Of a stretch of 64,000 nucleotides of DNA, positions 47,961-57,712 are shown piece by piece. Location of the stretch: assembly GCA_037962975.1 (NCBI GenBank), contig CM075672.1, forward strand, positions 127,148,001 through 127,212,000, read 5' to 3'. The translations under genes were made by a program, and so were the position numbers. Source of the stretch: Clitoria ternatea. Taxonomy: Eukaryota; Streptophyta; Magnoliopsida; Fabales; Fabaceae. The stretch's first letter is position 1; each line of letters begins with the position of its first letter. The notes under the pieces are model-generated. The model searched no databases, had not been told where the DNA came from, and worked only from the letters and a program-made list of their open reading frames with translations.

Positions 47961-48025
47961 CGGCGGTTTTAAGTAACCGCTACTAACAAACTGCCACAAA
48001 ACCACGTATTTCTTGTAGTGTGTAG

Positions 48026-49085
48026 CTAAACCAGAAAAGGCACTATAAATTTGTTATCTACATCTTCCCTTATGAGTGTTATCATTTCAGCTTCATCTGA
48101 AATTAAATTACTTAAGTCTTGCTCTCGGTATGGCTGATTTTCACATGTAATATCTTCCCCAAGTTCTCTCATATCATACAAATCCCTTGGCATCATATGG
48201 ACATTAACACTCCAACCTTTATATATCTCATCATCCACATAGTAAACCATTTGGGCTAGTAAAGCTTCAATATATGAGTCATCCTCTTCTCGTTCACCTG
48301 TGTAAATACATCGAAAAAAATTCACTGAAGTAAAATTCCATGCATCGACTATAATTCCCCTATCATAAGTGTTGTCAGCCTATTTACATTTATAAAGTAC
48401 AACTTTAAAATAACCATAGTAGTTAAGCTCAATTATGTCTTCCAACTCCCCTTAATAGGGCAAATCAGCTTCCCTTAAATTTGCATCAGCACTACTTGAA
48501 ACACATGATGTGTTTGAAGTTAGAAAACTCCACTATTTTGAGTTTGTAAGCCTTCATCATGGCCTACTGTTCTAAACTTATACCCATTGATGTTGTATGC
48601 AGTATATCTTCTCGCAATTAACATTAGATCCCTATTAGATACTTTAATTCTTCTGCCACTAAATCTCTTAAATCTGAATTCATAACCTAATCAAGAAATT
48701 ATGTAAATGTCAAAACAATATTGAAATATTCACATGAAAATATTATTCAACTCACCCGCTGAAGAAACCAATTAGAAAATTCTGTAGTGATTATCTTTTT
48801 TATCTCTGTTGAAGGTCTTCAACTTCTTTCCTTCCTTTTGACTAGGCTTCTAAAATTTCTATAAAACAAACACCACGTTCATATAAGAAGGAAACAATCT
48901 TACTCTTTAAATATTTAGTAAAAATATTTACTCAATGTACAACTTAACTTGTGGACAATTTAGTAACAAGTATCGATGTGTTTGTACTCTCTCCAATGGG
49001 GAAAGAGTAAAAGTTGATGAATCTCCCACTAGTGTACCTAATTAAGGATAAATTGAGCACATTTGATCAATTTTATTAGGGTGAT
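48026..49085 (-). pseudogene. Second CACTA: TNP2-like transposase, DUF4218 tail and DUF4216 part
   Basis: On the minus strand, exon pieces read as the C-terminal part of a TNP2 protein: 'ERVQTHRYLLLNC' (about 48,960-49,010), 'RRYTAYNINGYKFRT' (about 48,575-48,620), 'DIIELNYYGYFKVV' (about 48,400-48,440) and 'YVDDEIYKGWSVNVHMMPRD' (about 48,175-48,240). The last frame ends at 48,026, six bases from the terminus of the Pack-CACTA. Several stops and small indels are present. The upstream part continues at 57,209 after a nested insertion; removing the insertion with one GTGAT copy restores a continuous frame. Confidence 0.85.
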
Positions 49086-50792
49086 TAATGTAACACCCCG
49101 GATTTTTAAAATAGAAAGTTAAATTAAGAAAATAAATATTAAATATTTAAATGTGGACTAATTAATATCCCAAAATGTTAGAAATAATTTAATTAAGATT
49201 TTCAGAGACCGTTAGTGAGTTATTGTGACCGGATAAGCTGAAAACTGACCCGGATAAAATATGGGTGTCAGACCAAGTATCTCCGATTGAGATGCCGTTG
49301 GTCAGGGCTGTAGATAATGTTATTGGGAATCCGAATGTATATTCGGAATAATTTTTAGAGTATGTATTGAGCCCAAACAGTGAGCCTGTTTGTTTAAAAA
49401 TGGAGAAGTTTCAATGAAGGCATCAATTTTAATTCCCTTTTTCCCTACTCCTTCCTCACTCTTACGTTACCTTCTTCTAAACACTAAACATTCATTTCTT
49501 CTTCTCCTTCTCCTTCACTTCTTCTTCTTCTTTTCCTCCAAAAACTAAGCAAGTGGTGTACCCATTCTCCTCCCCCATTTTCGTTTTCTCCGAGCTTGAA
49601 GGAGGTGACATTGATTTGAAGCTCTCCCTCTTTTTCCCTCCATTTCCGTCACCATCTATCTCCCTCTTAACTCTCATTTTCATTTTGGAGCAAGGTAAGC
49701 TCTTTATCATTTCTCTTGTGCTTGGAACCTAGGGGATAGATGGTTGTGGCTTGGAGGTGTATTAAATGCTTGTGGATGGGGAAAGAAAACATTAAATACA
49801 CAAACCCTAAGGTGGGGTGAAATAAACCTGGGTGTTTATGAGTAATAAATGAAATATATAAAGATAGGGTTGAAAGATTATGAGTATAAAAGTGCATTTA
49901 TGATGTGGTTGGGTTTTTACAAAACCATAAATTATTAAATTGGGGAAATATATAATGTAGATAGGGTTAGCATTTATTGATGAGGGAAATGTTATAAATG
50001 ATGAGGTATTGACATTAAATGATGATTAGAGATGGTGGTTGGAGAACATAAATAAAAACCCACTTGGAATGGGATTAATGTAAGGTTGGTGAATGGGGTA
50101 ACCTAACTAATTAGGTTGTTGCTTTGATAATAATGAATGGAGATTTAAGGGAAGGAATTCCCAAAGCCTAAATGGGTAAATAAATAAAAATCCATGAATA
50201 GCTTCCACATGAAAAGAATCATGTGTACATAGATATGTATATGTATATTGAGATGGTTTTGGGATGAATAATTGATGTGGTCCTATGATGATTGGTGTAG
50301 GACTTAATAACACGGGCGAAGCGAGAACATCAACCCCGGAAGTGTACTTCTCTTGAGGTAGGAGAGGGGTGTATTTTCTAAATGTATGAGAGCATGTATT
50401 ATGATAATGTATATGATAATGTAATGTGACATGTTTACTTGAATGAATGTGGTATCATATGGTTGTGATGTGAAATTAAGTTTGGTGCTTAAAATGATTG
50501 AGTGTGGAATGAAGCCTTAATGAGGCCATGAGTGGTATAATATGTGATGAAATGTTATGGAATCCATGTGTGGCTTGATGAATGTTTGAAATCTGTGATT
50601 ATATGGATTCTTGAAATTTTACGATTGGAATATATATATATATATATATATATATTGACTATGGGAAATTAATAATGTTATTGAGTATAAGTGTACCCTA
50701 GATGAGAGGGTGAGATAACCCATACGAGATTGACGCATACATGAGCATTGCATACATAGCATGGCATGCATATCATGATGATGATTGATAAG

Positions 50793-51080
50793 TGGTTGCG
50801 ATCACTTGATGTTGAAATATAAAGGGCTTGCGAGTTCCTGTGATTATTGGACCGGTGGTTGCGATCACCTGGTATTTGAAATGAAAGGTCCTGCGGGACC
50901 ATTGAGATTGAATGCCCATGGTTGCGATCATGAGGCGGGAGTACCTCTTGCGAGGCGGGAAACCATTGAACGTGGTTGCGATCACGAGAAAGTACCTTGC
51001 GAGGCTGCTAAAGGGAGTACCCCTTGCGAGGCGGAAAACCCATGAATATGAATGAATGATTATGGTTGTTGCGATCACCA
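50793..51080 (+). repeat. Array of GGTTGCGATCAC words
   Basis: Five copies at about 50,794, 50,857, 50,919, 50,973 and 51,065 (the last with a 3-base insert), at intervals of 54-92 bp. The core GCGATC resembles a half-palindrome. Between them 'ccttgcgaggcgg' also recurs (50,946, 50,995, 51,023). Confidence 0.8.
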
Positions 51081-51129
51081 TTGGTATGAAATCGGATCCG
51101 TGCATATGTATTCTAAACACTAGCATGTG

Positions 51130-53850
51130 TGTAACATCCCGATTTAAAAATTAATTACCGAATGAGATTAAGCCACTAAACTAAAAATAATTGCACAAGC
51201 ATGAATTACTTATTAATTAATTTTAAGTTAAGAATTAGATTAATGGCTAATTGATTGTAATTTGTGTGTGTGCCATGTGAAGAGCTGTTGCTTCACATTC
51301 TCCCACCCCACTCTTCTCATTCTGCGTGTATATATATGATCAGAAGCACTGCTGTCCATTCACTCTAATTCCTCAAGACTTCCTCTTCCTCTACTTCTAT
51401 TCTTCTTCGTTCTTCTTCTCCCCTGTTCTCTGTTCTGTAAACCCGCGACAACGGTGTTGCAGAGGATTCGGAGTTCCCTTCGGTTAGTGAAGAACAATCG
51501 TCGAAGTGGAAGAAGAACAGCTTCCTGTTCCCAAGCTAAGTAAAAGGGTGCGACTGTGTTCGAGGAAGACTGAATGTGCGAGAGTGGTGAACGAAGCAAA
51601 CAGAGCATCAGACCAAACGTCGGGAAACAGAGGAGCTTCCCGAGTCCCTTCAGTAGGTAGGGGGCGCTTGCATGTCAAATGCATGGTTTATGGACAGTAC
51701 TGGGTGAACGTAATGCCTTACGTGTGTGCGATTATGTTTATGATGGCTGTGTGCAATGCGTGATTGTCAATATTTGGATACCATATGTGTGGTAGTAGAG
51801 TCCTGTTAGCAGTTACACATTTACATGCATGTATTCAGGGTTGTTGTGTTGAGTTCTGATAGTCATTTTACACATAAACGCGTGTGATGCATGTTCCTAT
51901 TATTGTTAATATCGAGAGGATATGTATGTGTGGCTGTTGGTTAATTTCATCTGGAATGTTATAAACATGAACTGTTTAGTTGCTGTGTATGCTGGTACAA
52001 TTGACAAGTGAATGTAGGAACTGTGTTGGATCGGTTATGATTCTAATGGTTACGTGGAATGTGCTTGATAATCGAGGATGCTCGATGATAAAACACATAA
52101 GTTGCATATATGAGAAAGGGGTGACCCGTGGAAGGTCAGGAGCCCTATGAGATGATTGTCAGCTACAAATTCCTGGCTAGATTCGTGAGGGCCCGTGGTA
52201 GCCGAGGGAGCTAGAGTTAAGTCTTGAGACGTCTTTGGAAGACCGGTACCACGCGGGAAGGGCTAATGGACGAGAGGCCGGGAAGGAATCTGTAACTGAA
52301 ATCACTGTTTAAGTCGGATCCGCATGCATGTAGGTAGGAGCATTGTTATTGAGAATGACATAGTTGATATAGCCTTTAATGGTCGAATGAATTCCGACTG
52401 TAAAGGATATGTATATAAATACTCTTATACTTTCGATGAACTCATTGTGTGGCATGTGTATGTTTTGGGAGTAATATGTTAGTAATATATTATATAGCTG
52501 TGTATTAAATGTATGAATTCCGATTGCATGTTACTGTTGTGTGTAGGCATGTTGAATGATAGTTCATATTATAATTGATTGGAATATGATGTTGTATGGT
52601 GGAAGACCTGAGGATTCCGAGTCATTAACTGTCATTTTATATGTAAAAGCTCACCCCTGCTGTGGCTATATTTCAGTGGACGTCACTCAGAATGATGGAT
52701 GATGGAAGAGCACCTGTTTCGTGAGGCGAACTGTGCAGTAGACGTGTATATAATTGTACATACTGTGTAAAAAGTGTTATTAAGCCTTGGCCGGCTCTTA
52801 TTTTGGTCCTTTATCTAACTATATCAGAACTAAACACTTTCGGGTTGAGAATACGACAATGTGCATGTAAATGTATATATATATATATTATACTGTATGT
52901 CCATCTTATGCTGTGTGTGAATGTCTGGGTGGTGTATGTTACACTTACTAAGTATGTGAGCCTGTATGGTTCTGAGTAAATAGGAGTTAAGTTAATTCTG
53001 TGTAAGGCGTGACGAGTGACCTTCTTCCGATTTAAAGATATTTTGATGATTCCGAGTGGAAGTCAACCGAGTGAATGTTTCCCCGATTGCTACATTGGCA
53101 ACACGAATTCGAGTAAGCCTGTAGTAGTAAACTTACTAGAGGGAGAATAAGATCTAGATGATAAGGAGCAGATTTCAGTCTTGCAAGGTCCTTGTACATA
53201 GAGGAATTTACATGTATTCCGAGTGGCGGGACATTAGAGTATTTCCGAGTGAGTGAAGTTGTACGATTCGTTAAGTAAGATCTGACTTGGCGAGGAAGCT
53301 TTAGTGTGATGTAGACTACATTTCCAAGAGATGGGTACGGATAACATTTCTGAGAGATGGGTACGGACAACATTCCCGAGTGAAGGGATTGTGGGAGTCA
53401 ACTTCCGAGTGAGTCTTAGTTATAGACCCCTAAGAATAAAATAGGGTGTGAGTGAGAGAATGCACGAGTGAGTCGTGAGTATAAGACTTTTCCAAGTGAA
53501 CCTAGACTCTAAATCCGAGTGAAGGAAAACCCGAGTGGAGTTACTCGCCTCAGCGACTAAGTGTCCGCTCCAGCGAGTGTGAGTGGAAAGGAAAGTCTCT
53601 AATTGGTTTCGCTTACGCGAATGGTGTCTCGCCCGAGCGAGTTGGGCTGTCTCGCTCAAGCGTGTTGGATCTCGCCTGAGCGAGTGCGCATTGTGTTGGG
53701 GCTCGCTTAGGCACTCCTTCTTCTGTTGTTTGCATTAGGATTGGGTTTTATTTCCTTGCCTTCTTTTATTGTGCCCGGTTCCATTGGTTTTATTTTGGGA
53801 AAAATTTTCCCTTGTTTCGGATTTATTTTTAATTAAGTAAGGATGTTTCA
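51130..53850 (+). mobile_element. Solo LTR of the 19,546 family, nested
   Basis: It starts TGTAACATCCCG and ends GGATGTTTCA, the same ends as the minus-strand LTR at 19,546-25,523. It is 2,721 bp. It has a TATA-like 'tgtatatatatga' (about 51,327), a CTTCTTC leader (51,380-51,425), a donor-like 'aggtaggggg' (51,655-51,664), an acceptor-like block (52,650-52,676), 'ccttggccggc' (52,784-52,794) and a CCGAGTG array (53,053-53,530). The flanks (atgtg and tttgt) do not form a convincing duplication. Confidence 0.8.
53053..53720 (+). repeat. CCGAGTG array followed by CTCG...CGAG dyads
   Basis: At least nine CCGAGTG(A/G) words between 53,053 and 53,533, then 'tcgcccgagcga' and 'tcgcctgagcga' dyads and further half-sites to 53,715. 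The second motif is the one seen in the large LTR element, a different family. Confidence 0.85.
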
Positions 53851-54868
53851 TTTGTGCATTAGCCATAGGATCATGGCATAGAGTGACACCTGGTTGAGGG
53901 GATTGTGTGAAGAGTAAATGGAATTTCCTTTTTATATCAACTGTAAAAGGGTTAATGGTTGATGTGTTCTTATGAATTTAAATGGATATATATGTTCAGT
54001 GAGTTTGATGAATGTTTATTTTGGTGTTGATCGATTTTTCCTTAAGGAGGAATGTTTATATTGCATTCATGTATATATTATCACAATTGTAGATTTTCAT
54101 CATTGAGAAAGTATACTCACTCTCCCTGTGGTATATCTTTTTAGCTCCTATGCTGTAGGGCTTGCCTATGGAGCTCTTGTGTGGAGAAGTGGTGTGAAGG
54201 AAGCCCATTTTGGTAAAGAATGCCTTGGCCGGCAACATTTTGATTTTATGGTTTGTGTAGAATGTTTGTAATGTATATAGAATTCTGCATATTTTGTATA
54301 GCCATGAATTGGTATGGATGATTATAATGATTTTGTAGGTCATGTGTGAAAACTAGAACCTACATATAAGATCAATTTTGGGTTATGACCTTGGTGATGT
54401 AAGATGTTAATGTGTAAGTGCTTGAATTTTACTCACTTTGATGAACAAATGATAAGAATTGTGAATGATGACTTTGTGTGTTGTATAATTGATGATATTT
54501 CATGATTGTCATGCATAAGTAAGGAACTAGTATGGTCAAAATGAGTTTTATGAGTTTTGGGTAGTGTGTGGTGGTTCCAATAGCTTAAATACATGATTTG
54601 TGACTTATAAAAACTGGAATGGGTCAATTCCATTGAGAATAGACCCCTAAGTTACTCAAAAAGGCTCAAGAATGGACTAAACGCATTTATTTGCATACGT
54701 TTCTCATTTTTGAGAACTTTTGAGTCAGGCCGGTGGCCACACGTCACAGTTGGTGTATTTTAGTTGGTGTCAAAATTTGGTAGCGTTTGGAGTTTATATG
54801 AAAAAGTTAGGGGGTTGGAAGTCCAAAAATAATGCTTTTTCTGCATAAAAACAGCAACTGTGCTGTCT

Positions 54869-55113
54869 CGAATCGATTCGAGGATCCCTGAATCGATTCA
54901 AGAGTTGCTGTTTTCACTATTTTTGGTTCCAGGAAGGCCTGAATCGATTCATACGATCTTGAATCGATTCAAGGACCCCTGTTTGCATAATTTTGAGTTC
55001 CAGAAGCGTCTGAATTGATTCATACGAGCTTGAATCGATTCAAGGGATCCTGTTTTCACTGTTTTGCACTCCAGAATCATTTGAATCGATTCACAGGGTG
55101 TTTGAATCGATCC
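54869..55113 (+). repeat. Array of TGAATCGATTCA palindromes
   Basis: Eight sites in 245 bp: 54,869-54,880, 54,889-54,900, 54,940-54,951, 54,960-54,971, 55,010-55,021 (one change), 55,030-55,041, 55,082-55,093, 55,102-55,113 (one change). They often come in pairs about 20 bp apart, separated by about 50 bp of partly repeated spacer ('ctgttttcact', 'ccag'). Confidence 0.95.
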
Positions 55114-56624
55114 ATGGCCCTATTTTCGCACCTTTTCCTCTGTCTTGGGGTATCATTGGTATTGTTTGACTATAATATGATTGTACGATGACCTATACGC
55201 ACAATTAATACATTTTAACAATTCAATGGACTATCCTTCGACCTTCTACCACTCCTCTTCATTTCCTTAATGTAATTGTACACTTCCGCTACTCCTTGTT
55301 GATGATCATGAGATTAATCATCCAAGGTTCACTCTTTGACGTAATTGTTCACCTTCTCATATCTTCATATATGAGATAGGTTATTAAAATGGGTCCGGGG
55401 ATTACTTGCCAAAGTTTTCATCTCGCGATCTCTTCCATCCTTTAATTGTTTTAAATCGTGAAAAATTTATCCTCTATTTTAATTACCCACATTTTATTTA
55501 TTAATTTTCCCCTGTATTTTTGGGGCGTCACAATTAATGCGGACTGTCGCAGTCAGTCAAATTGAAACATTAAAAATAATGTAGTACTAGGATGTGAACC
55601 TAGGTCGTTCTCTTGAAGATCAACACAAAAATTTAGGAAAATCAAGTTTTAAAATAATTTTAACAAACAAAAATTCAACATACAAAAATGTTTTTGGGGG
55701 GGGGGGGGTTGGTTTGGTTGTCACAGTAAAATTTAAAATAGAATAAATGTAAAACTCAGAACAGATAAATAACAAGGGAGTGATTTTCTTGGAGTACTGT
55801 AATTAGATTTATCCTTGGTTCACAAAAGATAATTTGTACACTTTCATTACTGTTAATTTCTTAGCTCAATTTGAATTAATCAACTAAATGTCTTTTTCAA
55901 TTCATAATTCCTTTACTTACATTCAAACTGAATGAACATATTAATCAAGCATCCTAATTAAGCAAAAGGAGTCAAGATCGTAAAATCTAGGAATCATTGA
56001 GCATACATAAGAACATTGCCTACATACATAATTTGTTCTCATATTATGGAATTAAGCAAACCATAATAATTAAAAGTGATTATGAAAATATTCATTAAGC
56101 ATGCATACTTCCTTAATCCATTTTAATAAAAATCTTATTCTATTCCATTTGTATAATTAAACCGATTAAGCATACAAATTTAATTAAATAGAATAGAATT
56201 CAAACAAGCAGAGTAAGATTATGAAGAAATCAATAATAATAAAAGAGTACTATATTAAAAATAGAAACCTCAAAATCATATTACAATAATCTCCAAGAAA
56301 ATCAATCTAGGGGTTTTAACCTTCCATAATTAAAATAAACTAAAAATAAGAAAGATCGAACCCGGAAGAGAATTTCTTCTAGAGGCCTTGTGCCTCTGTT
56401 GCTCCCAATTGAAGCTCCTGGAGAAAGAAGTGAATGGTGTATAAGGTGTTCAATTCTTCTTCCTTTTATAGGCGAGGGAAAGGAAACAATAAGCGTAAAT
56501 CATGGAAGAAGTGGACCCCTTTGGGCGTAGTGGATTCAGAAAAACCGTAATATTGTTTCTACTTTCTTAAATCCCGTAATGCTGTTTCCACTTTCTTAAA
56601 TCTCGTAATGCTATTTTCACTAAC

Positions 56625-56905
56625 ATGAATCAATTCCTAAAAGCATGAATCGATTCATTTTCATTCTGTGCCTTTAAATTGTTCAATTTTACAGCGTATG
56701 AATCGATTCCCAAGCGTATGAATCAATTCCTAGGCCTTGTGAACTAGTGTGAATTGATTCTTGAGTAGTGTGAATCGATTCCTGGCTTTTGATTTCATGA
56801 TTTTTGCTCCCTGATCACGTGCGAATCGATTCACACTTTATATAAATTGATTCATGGTTTCAAATTTTCAATTCCTGGGCTTTTCCAACGTATGAATCGA
56901 TTCAT
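56625..56905. repeat. Second TGAATCGATTCA-type array, in the Athila-like solo LTR
   Basis: About nine sites, complete or with one change, near 56,626, 56,646, 56,699, 56,719, 56,751, 56,771, 56,822, 56,846 and 56,892. The element is in a different family from the LTR next door, yet it uses the same 12-bp palindrome. Confidence 0.88.
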
Positions 56906-57208
56906 TAACCTGTTCTTCACTTGTTTTGTGCTTTATTAACCCTTTCAGAACATGTAATCACTTGTGCCTTCTTCCTCTCGATTCTTGGTCATTATTTTCG
57001 AATTGCAAGCTCAATTATTCACTACAAAATAATAGAAACTAGGATTTCATTATTTCCAGTAAAAACTAATCCTTAATTCATTTTAAAATTAAATATTAAA
57101 TAAAGTTCAAATTATGAAAATGTGTTAAAATTTAATATATTACACAATAAGTAGTGGCAAATTATACACATTTAAAATGAGAAATTAAGGATAAAATATG
57201 CATTATCA

Positions 57209-57712
57209 GTGATCATCAACACACCGACCTCTATGCATCCTTAACTCAACTTCTTCATACAACGAATATAAATTAAGGGTCTCTTCAGCTAAATTTGCTT
57301 TACTTGTAGAACCTTTTGGTTGTGCCTTATTTCCTACAGAGGACTTCAAATGTCCTAGATGCCTATAAGTATAAACATAAATGCAATTATTTATTATCTT
57401 ATAAAAAACCAAGCAAACAAGTTAAGTATAGTAGTAGGAATTTACCACTTAATTGGGTACATCTAGCGATAATGCACCGATCCTCCTAATTTAACTTCCT
57501 CAACAAGATAACAAGTTAGATGGACCATTACTGTAAAGAATGATGGACGTAATAGAAATTCCAAATGGCAAAGAGTGAGCACAATTGTTGAAACTTGTCA
57601 AGGTCTAAGGCATTTATTCTTTTACAGCAAGTCTTTGAAGAAAGAGTAAAACTTTACCAGCACCGTAGTCACACCATCATGTAAAACATTACGTATAGCT
57701 AATGGAAGCTGG
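57209..57712 (-). pseudogene. Second CACTA: TNP2-like transposase, DUF4218 part
   Basis: On the minus strand, 'LPLAIRNVL' (about 57,690), 'PSFFTVMVHLT' and 'EEVKLGGSVHYR' (about 57,500-57,540), then after an intron 'YRHLGHLKSSVGNKAQPKGS' and 'NLAEETLNLYSLY' (57,240-57,370). This is the order of DUF4218 in TNP2 proteins and corresponds to 10,880-11,230 of the first CACTA. Stops are present. The exon is cut at 57,209 by the Athila-like solo LTR, which supplies the apparent stop codon. Confidence 0.85.

Larger units (their letters stand above)
30954..48020 (-). mobile_element. Pack-CACTA: smaller CACTA-type element with captured host exons, interrupted by a 13.5-kb LTR element
   Basis: The right end reads, on the minus strand, CACTACAAGAAATACGTGG (48,020 leftward), a typical CACTA terminus. 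The left end is a decayed match, 'tactaaactagaaaagtgg' (30,954-30,972). Both ends continue into GGCGGTTTT...AACCGC words (30,971-31,010; 31,040-31,070; 47,960-47,995), the family's subterminal motif. No clean 3-bp duplication is visible ('att' left, 'tgt' right). It lies next to the end of the TNP2-like gene at 48,026. Apart from the nested LTR element it is about 3.5 kb long, has no transposase, and carries V-ATPase subunit a exons, so it is non-autonomous. Confidence 0.65.
49089..55532 (+). mobile_element. Gypsy (chromovirus-type) solo LTR with a nested solo LTR
   Basis: It starts TGTAACACCCCGG and ends GGGGCGTCACA, with a perfect duplication ATTAA (49,084-49,088 and 55,533-55,537). Without the nested LTR (51,130-53,850) it is about 3.7 kb. 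The layout matches the LTR of the large element: CTTCTTC leader (49,490-49,530), donor-like 'caaggtaagc' (49,691-49,700), acceptor-like block (54,115-54,144) and 'ccttggccggc' (54,222-54,232). It ends with a palindrome array (54,869-55,113). Confidence 0.9.
49086..57208 (-). mobile_element. Athila-like solo LTR inserted in the TNP2 exon (split by another LTR)
   Basis: Flanked by a 5-bp duplication GTGAT (49,081-49,085 and 57,209-57,213). The minus strand starts TGATAATGC (57,208), as in the Athila-like LTR at 390. The far end is at 49,086 and reads TA rather than CA, so it is slightly decayed. Nearly all of its roughly 1.68 kb is at 55,533-57,208; the rest of the interval is the gypsy LTR that landed 3 bp from its end. 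No coding sequence. It contains TGAATCGATTCA-type palindromes (56,625-56,905) and a G12-13 run at about 55,697. Confidence 0.75.

Noticed and set aside
48960..49085. Possible separate host gene with 'HRYLLLNC'
   Set aside because: Order and strand fit the DUF4218-DUF4216 junction of TNP2 and the frame links to 57,209 across the insertion.
54869..55113. Possible CRISPR-like spaced repeats
   Set aside because: Plant DNA; the repeat is a 12-bp palindrome with uneven spacing and partly repeated spacers, inside an LTR.
55690..55712. Run of 12-13 G
   Set aside because: A homopolymer of uncertain length, possibly a sequencing artefact; no feature called.
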